Shown here: one piece after another, positions 10,999 to 17,725 of the stretch
Numbering within the stretch: position 1 is the first letter of the stretch
Layout of the letters: the number at the start of each line of letters is the position of its first letter
NCBI RefSeq assembly: GCF_002749975.1
Contig: NZ_PEIG01000001.1
Location: 62,001 to 126,000 of the forward strand
Length of the DNA: 64,000 bases
Direction: 5' to 3'
Source: Gloeocapsopsis sp. IPPAS B-1203
Lineage (GTDB): Bacteria > Cyanobacteriota > Cyanobacteriia > Cyanobacteriales > Chroococcidiopsidaceae
Position numbers and translations under genes: made by a program
The notes under the pieces: model-generated
Told to the model about the DNA's origin: nothing
Databases searched by the model: none
What the model saw: the letters and a program-made list of their open reading frames with translations, nothing else

Positions 10999-11940
10999 AT
11001 GCAGGGAATTCGCGTTGCTAATGCCCCTTGTTCTTGGGGTGATTTGGGAGTGCAAGGACTTGAGGGTGAAAGTATTGGTTATCAACAAATGTTGGACGAG
11101 CTAGTGGAAACTGGCTATGTTGGTACTGATTTAGGTGACTGGGGATATATGCCTACAGATCCAAATCAGTTAACAGCTGAACTTGAGCGCCGTAATCTCA
11201 CAATCATCAGTGGCTATGTTCCAGTAGCTGTGAAAAATCCAGAATCACATCAACAAGCTGAAGCACAGGCTCTCAAAATTGCCCGATTGCTGTCGGCAGT
11301 GGCAAACACAAGTGATAGTCAAAAAAGCCGCCCTTTCATGGTGGTAATGGATGAAATTGGTGCTGTCCCTGTACGAACGCAAAATGCAGGAAGAGTTGAG
11401 CCAGGAATGGAGTTAAGCGACGAGGAGTGGGGTAAATGCATTGCAGGGGCTGAGCAGATTGCACGCGCAATTCGGGATGAAACAGGAATGCGGACAACGT
11501 TTCATCATCATTGTGCTTCTTATCTAGAAACACCAAAAGAAATTGCCCACTTTTTAGAGCAAACTGATCCCAATTTGATTGGCTTAACTTTAGACACTGG
11601 ACACTATGCTTATGGTGCGGCTACAGATGATGCGCAGTCTGTATTAGAAGCTTTTGAGCGCTTTGGCGATCGCATCTGGCACGTACATTTTAAAGACTGT
11701 GACTTTGAACTTGCCCAAGCCTCCCGCAACCAAGGTTGGGATTATTTTGAGGCTGTGCGTCGCGGGCTATTCTGCGAACTTGGCAAAGGTGGCGTTGATT
11801 TTCCTGCGGTAGTTGCTTGGCTGCGCGAACATAACTATGACGGTTGGATTGTTGTCGAACAAGATGTACTTCCTGGCATGGGAACTCCTAAACAAAGTGC
11901 TCAGCGCAATAGAGAATATTTAAAGCAATTAGGATTGTAA
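10999..11940 (+). CDS. Sugar-phosphate isomerase/epimerase-like TIM-barrel protein (IolE type)
   Basis: 313 residues of the AP_endonuc_2 / xylose-isomerase-like TIM barrel family. The opening MQGIRVANAPCSWGDLG matches inosose dehydratase (IolE)-type proteins, which act on cyclitols. Metal ligands are visible as MDEIG (about 115), HHHCASY (about 174), LDTGHYAYG (about 200) and WHVHFKDCD (about 231). Start ATG at 10999 with AGGAGA nine bases upstream. It is translationally adjacent to the micro-ORF. Its position 1.2 kb before a cyclitol-forming cyclase makes a cyclitol substrate attractive, but true IolE activity is not proven by sequence. Confidence 0.75.
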   Translation: MQGIRVANAPCSWGDLGVQGLEGESIGYQQMLDELVETGYVGTDLGDWGYMPTDPNQLTAELERRNLTIISGYVPVAVKNPESHQQAEAQALKIARLLSAVANTSDSQKSRPFMVVMDEIGAVPVRTQNAGRVEPGMELSDEEWGKCIAGAEQIARAIRDETGMRTTFHHHCASYLETPKEIAHFLEQTDPNLIGLTLDTGHYAYGAATDDAQSVLEAFERFGDRIWHVHFKDCDFELAQASRNQGWDYFEAVRRGLFCELGKGGVDFPAVVAWLREHNYDGWIVVEQDVLPGMGTPKQSAQRNREYLKQLGL

Positions 11941-11963
11941 AAAGTTAGCATCACCGCTCTTTG

Positions 11964-12118
11964 AGTGGAGTTATGAGTTATGAATTTTGAGTTTTGAATT
12001 TTAGAAAACATTTGTAACATTCTTAACTCAACATTCTTGAAAGCCTCCAATGCTTTATTCCCTGACTTTAGGTATGGGATTCAACTCAACACTCAAAACT
12101 CAACACTCAAAACTCTTT
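11964..12118. repeat. Dispersed 'gagttatgagtt / aactcaacactcaaaactc' repeat block
   Basis: Noncoding block of iterated short units. GAGTTATGAGTTATGAATTT sits on one side and AACTCAACACTCAAAACTC twice on the other, which can fold back on each other. Related blocks occur at 12900-13035, 27228-27340, 34790-34905 and 37189-37335. Its position between convergent genes suggests a spacer repeat or small non-autonomous element. Confidence 0.6.
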
Positions 12119-12139
12119 TCCCTTCTACTATGGAGAGTT

Positions 12140-12361
12140 CTATTGCCGACTTTTTGAATCGCTATGTTGTTGTCGCAAGTTGAGTAAAGAAACCGTTACA
12201 TGGTTATGAGTATCACCTGTGGAGGCATCGGGTATCTTCTTTTTGAGTCTGCGAACAAATTCACGAATGACATCTGATTGAGTTCGCTCAACTTGCATGC
12301 AGTATTGCCTAAGTATTTCTAACTCATCATCGGAAAGCCTAACAAACAGTCCTTTTTTCAT
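12140..12361 (-). CDS. Ribbon-helix-helix (CopG/Arc-like) protein
   Basis: 73 residues. The N-terminal 45 residues, KKGLFVRLSDDELEILRQYC then RTQSDVIREFVRRLKKK, form a ribbon-helix-helix DNA-binding unit: a beta strand followed by two helices with a Ser/Asp N-cap. The tail is polar and low in structure. Such proteins act as small repressors or antitoxins. No toxin gene is recognisable next to it, so an orphan antitoxin or a local regulator are both possible. Start ATG at 12361. Confidence 0.65.
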   Translation of the reverse strand: MKKGLFVRLSDDELEILRQYCMQVERTQSDVIREFVRRLKKKIPDASTGDTHNHVTVSLLNLRQQHSDSKSRQ

Positions 12362-13155
12362 GATCTTGTGTTATCAAAATGATATACATTTATTATGGGT
12401 TACTATTAGTACGGTCTCCACCAACAAAAACTCAGCTAACAAAAATTGCCAGCTGTGTTGATGTGTCCTATCGCTAGTATAAATAGTGACTGACATGGTA
12501 GAGGCAGAATAATTAGCAAAACAGCGTTGTTTTTTGTATGCATGCGTCGGTATTAACCCGCAGACTGTAGTCAACTCCATCACAATTATCAACATTGTTT
12601 GGATTGAAACAGCACCTGAAAAATAACGAAAAGTAGTCCCCTGAGTATATTGCAATCTTGATTTGAATTTCTGTACGGAACCCAACCGAGGCAAAATTCA
12701 GGGCAAGAATCAATTTCCTCCAATATCAAGCCATTGGCAGCGATGAGTATATAACTTGGGCTATTGTCTGTAAGTGCGATTGCAGCGAACAGCCCCTTCT
12801 GTGTACCTAGCCTTTGCTTTCCCCGTTCGGCGAAGCTGTTGCCTAAGCTTAAGTGGTTGAGTGCTTAAAAATGCGGTGTTACCGCAAGGGTCAGAGGTCA
12901 GGAGAGTTATGAGTTATGAATGTTAAGTTTTGAGTTAAGAAACTTATGTTGCAAAAGTGTTGAGTTAGGCAAATTCTTTTAAGTCAAAACGTGCTAACGC
13001 ACCGCTACGCTAACAAAACTCAAAACTCAAACTTTAATAATGTCCTAACCACATTGACCATTGCGATATCTCGCAGCCACGACAACCAAATTGCCAGCAA
13101 AGGTTTTTATTTCCGAATCACACAACTTGTTAAGTCAAGAGGATTGAAGAGGGTT
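12362..13155. other. 794-bp noncoding region before the mycosporine-like cluster
   Basis: ORFs of 66-106 codons on the minus strand here (about 12374-12713) have low-complexity, unstructured translations and no ribosome binding site, so I treat them as chance. The right half carries a dispersed repeat block at 12900-13035. The promoter of the cyclase operon should lie here; I cannot point to a firm -10/-35 pair. Confidence 0.5.
12900..13035. repeat. Second copy of the dispersed spacer repeat
   Basis: GGAGAGTTATGAGTTATGAA is followed by AAGTTTTGAGTTAAG and, further on, AAAACTCAAAACTCAAAC, in the same arrangement as the block at 11964-12118. It lies directly upstream of the cyclase gene and accounts for the long N-terminal extension of that open frame (12991-13155), which is therefore not real coding sequence. 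Confidence 0.6.
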
Positions 13156-14301
13156 ATGAGTGCAAAGTGGTCAGTCAAGACACAATTACCAGTTCATTAC
13201 ACTGTATTTGAGAGTTTCGACCTATTCAATCCTGAAAACAACGCTCTGTTGTTCGACGGGCAGAATTCGAGCCTGCAGTCTTTGCGTCGAGTCGTTGTCG
13301 TCGATGATTATGTTGAACGTCTCCACGGAGAACGCATTCGCCAGTACTTTCAGTATCACGAAATTGAATACCGCCTGATCTCGCTTTCGGTGTCTGAAGA
13401 TAATAAATCGATGGATACGGTTTTCCAGGTAATCGAAGAACTAAATGCTTTTGAAGTTGCACGGCGATCAGAGCCAGTGATTGCGATCGGCGGTGGCGTA
13501 CTGATGGATATTGTTGGTTTAGCTGCTAACCTTTTTCGACGGGGAATTCCCTATATCCGTGTTCCTACAACTTTATTAGGAGTCGTCGATGCCGCAATCG
13601 GTGCCAAAACAGCGGTAAACTTCCAAGGTCATAAAAATCGGATCGGTACATTCTATCCTCCACTTGCCGCAATACTTGATACAACACTGTTACAAACTTT
13701 AAGTGACAGACAAATTAGTAATGGTATTGCGGAGATTCTCAAAATTGCACTTGTCAAAGATACAGAATTATTTGAACTATTAGAGAATTATGGTGCGGCA
13801 ATGCTAAGTAGCAAGTGCCAAAATCCAGAAGCCATGCCAATTATTCGGCGTTCCGTACAAGGCATGTTAGAAGATTTAGAATCAAATCTCTGGGAGGAGA
13901 AACTCGAAAGACTCGTAGATTACGGTCACACTTTCTGCCCTACACTGGAGTTGAAAGCTGTACCAAAACTCTTACACGGAGAAGCTGTTGCGGTTGATAT
14001 GGCAATTTCTGTGATGCTTGCCTATCAAAGAAGTTTAGTCACTTATCAAGAAGTCGAACGCGTTTATAATTTTATGCGCAGCGTGCGTTTACCATTACTA
14101 CATCCGATTTGTACGCCAGAACTGCTATATGCAGCATTACAAAGTACAACAAAACATCGCAACGGGCTACAACGCTTTCCATTGACTGTAGGAATTGGTT
14201 CAGCACAATTTTTCCACGATATCACCTACGATGAAATCAAAACAGCCGTAAAAGCGATCGCACAATTAGAACCAGACGCAGCAATGCAAACTTCCTTGTA
14301 A
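13156..14301 (+). CDS. Sedoheptulose-7-phosphate cyclase, EEVS-like (in a mysA position)
   Basis: Dehydroquinate-synthase superfamily enzyme of 381 residues that cyclises sedoheptulose 7-phosphate. Start ATG at 13156 with GAAGAGGG just upstream; the frame extends 55 codons further into repeat DNA but without family similarity. NAD site IGGGVLMDIVG (111-121), IRVPTTLLGVVDA (134-146), VNFQGHKNR (154-162), metal and catalytic NGIAEILKIA (189-198), DYGHTFCPTLE (255-265) and LLHGEAV (272-278). Cyanobacterial DDG synthase (Ava_3858) has Ala268 before YGHT and Thr347 near the C-terminus. Here these are Asp255 and His334 (TTKHRNG), the pair typical of 2-epi-5-epi-valiolone synthases. It leads a cluster with an O-methyltransferase and MysC. 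EEVS or the related EVS is my reading; DDG synthase is less likely. Confidence 0.85.
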   Translation: MSAKWSVKTQLPVHYTVFESFDLFNPENNALLFDGQNSSLQSLRRVVVVDDYVERLHGERIRQYFQYHEIEYRLISLSVSEDNKSMDTVFQVIEELNAFEVARRSEPVIAIGGGVLMDIVGLAANLFRRGIPYIRVPTTLLGVVDAAIGAKTAVNFQGHKNRIGTFYPPLAAILDTTLLQTLSDRQISNGIAEILKIALVKDTELFELLENYGAAMLSSKCQNPEAMPIIRRSVQGMLEDLESNLWEEKLERLVDYGHTFCPTLELKAVPKLLHGEAVAVDMAISVMLAYQRSLVTYQEVERVYNFMRSVRLPLLHPICTPELLYAALQSTTKHRNGLQRFPLTVGIGSAQFFHDITYDEIKTAVKAIAQLEPDAAMQTSL

Positions 14302-14336
14302 TTCATATCAACTTTATCGCTTTTGCATTCAAAGAC

Positions 14337-14996
14337 ATGACTACAGTCAACGAGACGATCGAATACAACGAGCACCTCAGTCAATATATTCGTAACTTAT
14401 TTGTTGTTGAAGACGACACTTTACAACAAATTCGCGAACGACCAGCAAAAGAGGGTTTACCTCCCCACGACATTAATCCAGAAGAAGGGCGCTTTCTGCA
14501 ACTACTAGTCCGTGCGAGTAATGGCAAATCAGCAATAGAATTTGGCACGCTTGTAGGATATAGCAGTATTTGGATTGCCCGTGGCTTAGCACCAGGAGGT
14601 AAACTATTCACGTTCGAGAAAGAACAGATGTGCGCGGACATTGCTAAGGATAATTTTGCCAAAGCTAACGTTGCTCACCAAATAGAGATTCTTTGTGGCG
14701 ATGCTCATACCTTAGTTGATTCCGTTGCTGCTCAAGGACCTTTTGATTTTGTGTTCATCGACGCGGAGAAGACAGGTTACATTGATTACTTTGATTGGGC
14801 ATTAGAAAATACGCGTCCTGGTGGGTTTATTGTTGCTCATAACGTATTCCTCCACCGCACCATCCTTGATTCAGACACAACTGATGAAGGAGTCAAAGCA
14901 ATGCAGATGTTCCACAAACACGTTGCTACCTCTAACCGTGTTATGAGTACTGTATTTCCGGCAGGAGATGGAACTCTTGTTGCGGTAACTGCCTAA
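14337..14996 (+). CDS. O-methyltransferase of the CCoAOMT/PF01596 family (MysB position)
   Basis: SAM-dependent, metal-dependent type O-methyltransferase of 219 residues. SAM motif I is AIEFGTLVGYSS (67-77), followed by LFTFEK (acidic residue binding the SAM ribose) and FVFIDAEKTGYIDYF (139-152) with the metal Asp142 and Lys145. At the second metal position it has AHN (167-169) where caffeoyl-CoA methyltransferases have DN. Cyanobacterial MysB, which methylates the cyclitol to 4-deoxygadusol, belongs to the same family but is longer (about 280). It starts 35 bases after the cyclase and 20 bases before mysC, so the three are one operon. It probably methylates the cyclitol or an oxidised form. 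Confidence 0.85.
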   Translation: MTTVNETIEYNEHLSQYIRNLFVVEDDTLQQIRERPAKEGLPPHDINPEEGRFLQLLVRASNGKSAIEFGTLVGYSSIWIARGLAPGGKLFTFEKEQMCADIAKDNFAKANVAHQIEILCGDAHTLVDSVAAQGPFDFVFIDAEKTGYIDYFDWALENTRPGGFIVAHNVFLHRTILDSDTTDEGVKAMQMFHKHVATSNRVMSTVFPAGDGTLVAVTA

Positions 14997-15015
14997 ATCT
15001 GTTTTCTAGGTAATT

Positions 15016-16380
15016 ATGGAATCAGTACAAACTCCCCGCAAGCAAGCTTTTGCTTTACTCAAGAGCCTTGGTACTCTGACTTTACTTTTATTAGTATTTC
15101 CATTTTCTTTGAGCGTTGTTGTCCTTACGCTGTTATGGAGTTCGCTAACCAGCTTATTTCAACAGCGTCGCGTACAGGCAAATCCGCGGAGGATTTTGCT
15201 CACTGGTGCCAAGATGACAAAATGCTTAACTCTAGCGCGATCGTTTCACGCAGCTGGGCATCGCGTTTTCATGGTAGAAACCAAAAAGTACTGGTTATCA
15301 GGCAATCAGTTTTCTAACTGTGTAGAAGCTTTGTACACCGTTCCTGCACCTCAACACGATACTGAGGGCTACATTCAGGGGTTACTGAACATTGTCAAGC
15401 AAGAAAAAATTGATATGTTCATTCCTGTATCTAGCCCAGTTGCTAGCTATTATGACTCTTTAGCCAAACCAGCATTGTCGCCCTATTGCGAAGTATTTGC
15501 GTTTGATGCTGAGACAACTAAGCTACTAGACAACAAGTTTACTTTTAACCAAAAAGCACATTCTGTAGGACTATCTGCGCCAAAAACATTCTTAATTACC
15601 GATCCAGATCAAGTTCTCCAATTTGATTTTGCTGCTGATGGAAGTCAGTACATTCTTAAAAGCATTGCCTACGACTCAATCAATCGCTTAGCTTTGCTGA
15701 AATTGCCCTGTGCTGCTGAAGAAATGGCTGGATATGTTTACAGTTTGCCAATCAGCGAGGAAAATCCCTGGATTATGCAGGAGTTTCTCAGAGGGCAAGA
15801 GTATTGTACTCACGCTGTTGTTAGAGATGGACAGTTACTGCTTTATGCTTGTGCCAAATCCTGCGATTTCTTGGTTAACTACGAGCACGACTACAATCCC
15901 GCAATTTTAGATTGGGTAGGTCGCTTTGTCAAAGAACTCAACCTGACAGGGCAAATTTGTTTGGACTTTATTCAAGCAGCAGATGGTACAGTTTATCCGA
16001 TTGAATGTAATCCGCGAACAAGTACCTGTATCACTATGTTCCACGACCAACCAAAGGTAGTGGCAGATGCTTATCTCAGTAGTAGTACACAAGCACCAAA
16101 AGAACCTGTGCAGCCTCTACCTGATAGTAAGCCTACTTATTGGACATTTCACGAGCTTTGGCGGTTACTAAATATTAAGTCTTGGAGAGATTTTCAGTAT
16201 CGGCTCAGCATTATTTTCAATGGTATAGATCCAGTTTTTCATCCTCGCGATCCATTGCCATTTCTCGGAGTCAATCACTGGCAAATTCCTTTGCTAATTC
16301 TCAACAACGTACGTCAATTAAAAGGTTGGGAACGTATTGACTTCAACATTGGCAAGCTGGTGCAGTTAGGTGGTGACTAA
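15016..16380 (+). CDS. mysC: MysC: ATP-grasp ligase forming mycosporine-glycine
   Basis: 454-residue ATP-grasp enzyme that joins an amino acid, usually glycine, to the 4-deoxygadusol ring by an imine/enaminone bond. An N-terminal hydrophobic segment (about 14-44) is followed by GAKMTKCLTLARSFHAAGHRVF, KYWLSGNQFSN, PVSSPVASYYDSLAK and the ATP-grasp metal site CLDFIQAADGTVYPIECNPRTS (about 320-342). The C-terminus KGWERIDFNIGKLVQLGGD matches the Anabaena MysC end from memory almost residue for residue. Third gene of the operon. No D-Ala-D-Ala-ligase-like mysD or NRPS-like mysE follows, so a mono-substituted mycosporine is the expected end point within this window. Confidence 0.93.
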   Translation: MESVQTPRKQAFALLKSLGTLTLLLLVFPFSLSVVVLTLLWSSLTSLFQQRRVQANPRRILLTGAKMTKCLTLARSFHAAGHRVFMVETKKYWLSGNQFSNCVEALYTVPAPQHDTEGYIQGLLNIVKQEKIDMFIPVSSPVASYYDSLAKPALSPYCEVFAFDAETTKLLDNKFTFNQKAHSVGLSAPKTFLITDPDQVLQFDFAADGSQYILKSIAYDSINRLALLKLPCAAEEMAGYVYSLPISEENPWIMQEFLRGQEYCTHAVVRDGQLLLYACAKSCDFLVNYEHDYNPAILDWVGRFVKELNLTGQICLDFIQAADGTVYPIECNPRTSTCITMFHDQPKVVADAYLSSSTQAPKEPVQPLPDSKPTYWTFHELWRLLNIKSWRDFQYRLSIIFNGIDPVFHPRDPLPFLGVNHWQIPLLILNNVRQLKGWERIDFNIGKLVQLGGD

Positions 16381-16625
16381 TTGATTCAGTTATGGAAAAT
16401 AGACTGCTCAAAGAGTAGAACTCTTGCAATCGAAAAATTATGAATGTTATTCCCAGCGGAATGTCATGTAGCGCAGAATCTCGCGAGATGTTTCGCTTGG
16501 CTCAACATGACAGTTTAAGTGCTTTTGCAAGAAGTCTATTGACTAGTGACCAGTTATTCCTCCATATATATTCACCCCACAAAAAACGTACAACCCCTCA
16601 AATCTTAATTCTTAGCGGAGTTTTA

Positions 16626-17684
16626 ATGACAACTACACTCGCTCAAAAAACTAACAACATGGAAGCCAAAAAGAAAGTTTTTGGCATGATCCAAGCTTTC
16701 TGGGAAAGTCAGTGTTTATATGTGGCAACACGCCTAGATATCTTTAATATATTGTCTGAAGGATCGCAAAGTATTGAAACCCTAGCGGAAAAGACTGCAA
16801 CTAAGGTTGACAAACTTTACATTATATTACGTGCTTTAGGGCACTTAGGAGTGCTGGAAGAACAGCCAGGAAGAGTTTTTGCGGCAACAGAAGTGTCTGA
16901 ACTGCTAGTCACAAATGCTGGACCTTCGATTGGGCATTTTGCGATGCACATTATTGAACCAGCACAGTGGGATGCTTGGAAAGTGTTAGAAACGTGCTTA
17001 CATACTGGTGAAGTGCCGTTTGAGCGTGCTAATGGCAAAACGGTTTATGAGTTTACACGAGATGAAGATTGGAGTGGCGATGTTTTTATCAAAGCTATGA
17101 GTTTCTTAACCGATCATGCTGTTGATGCATTGCTCGATGTTTTTGATTTTAGCCGCTTTAATACAGTTATGGATGTCGGTGGTGGTCAAGGCGGACTCAT
17201 TTCTAAGATTGTTAAGCGCTTTGGCTGTAGAGGTATCTTATTTGATTTACCGTATGTTACAGAAACAGCACCCGCACACATTGAAAAACAAGGCGCTGCA
17301 GCTGATGCAGTTCAAATCGTAACAGGTGATGTTTTTAAGGGATTGCCTACTGGGGCTGATGCAATTGTAATGAAGTATTTCCTATCTTCGTGGAAAGATG
17401 AAGATGCACTCGCGATACTGCGTCATTGTAAAGCAGCACTACCAAAACATGGCAAGGTAGTTTTATTGCAGTGTATTGTTCCAGATTTAGGTGAGCCGAC
17501 AGTTTGCCCTGATGGTATTATTCCATCACTATTTGCGACACAGATTATGGTGGCAGTTCCTGGTGGTGCGTGGCGTACTCAGAAAGAATATGAACGCTTA
17601 TTCACAGCAAGCGGTTTCCAACTTGAAAATGTCGTGCATACGGGAACTAATCTCTCAGCATTGGAATTTGGTTTAGTAGGTTGA
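16626..17684 (+). CDS. Second SAM methyltransferase, PF00891 type with dimerisation domain
   Basis: 352 residues from the ATG at 16626, which has GCGGAG nine bases upstream; a longer frame from 16440 runs through repeat-like DNA and lacks support. The N-terminal winged-helix dimerisation domain (FWESQCLYVATRLDIFNILSEG, then LYIILRALGHLGVLEE) and the C-terminal catalytic domain (VMDVGGGQGGLISKI, motif I; ILFDLPYV; GDVFKGLPTGADAIVMKYFLSSW) are those of acetylserotonin / hydroxyneurosporene-type O-methyltransferases. It follows mysC by 245 bases on the same strand and may form a last cluster gene under its own promoter. A second methylation of the mycosporine or a carotenoid substrate are both conceivable. 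Confidence 0.85.
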   Translation: MTTTLAQKTNNMEAKKKVFGMIQAFWESQCLYVATRLDIFNILSEGSQSIETLAEKTATKVDKLYIILRALGHLGVLEEQPGRVFAATEVSELLVTNAGPSIGHFAMHIIEPAQWDAWKVLETCLHTGEVPFERANGKTVYEFTRDEDWSGDVFIKAMSFLTDHAVDALLDVFDFSRFNTVMDVGGGQGGLISKIVKRFGCRGILFDLPYVTETAPAHIEKQGAAADAVQIVTGDVFKGLPTGADAIVMKYFLSSWKDEDALAILRHCKAALPKHGKVVLLQCIVPDLGEPTVCPDGIIPSLFATQIMVAVPGGAWRTQKEYERLFTASGFQLENVVHTGTNLSALEFGLVG

Positions 17685-17697
17685 AATTCAGAAGCTA

Positions 17698-17716
17698 GGG
17701 GCAGGTATCCTGCCCC
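17698..17716. terminator. GC-rich hairpin between convergent genes
   Basis: GGGGCAGG (17698-17705) pairs perfectly with CCTGCCCC (17709-17716) around a 3-nt loop, flanked by AGCTA and TAGCT. It sits 14 bases after the methyltransferase stop and 9 bases from the stop of the opposing GH65 gene. No T run on either strand; a processing or bidirectional termination structure is likely. Confidence 0.55.
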
Positions 17717-17725
17717 AATAGTATG

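Noticed and set aside
12374-12713. Two overlapping minus-strand frames (66 and 106 codons) upstream of the cyclase
   Set aside because: Translations are irregular, with no domain or ribosome binding site; the region looks like noncoding DNA with repeats.
12991-13155. N-terminal extension of the cyclase by 55 residues
   Set aside because: It is read from a dispersed repeat, lacks family similarity, and a good ribosome binding site precedes the ATG at 13156.
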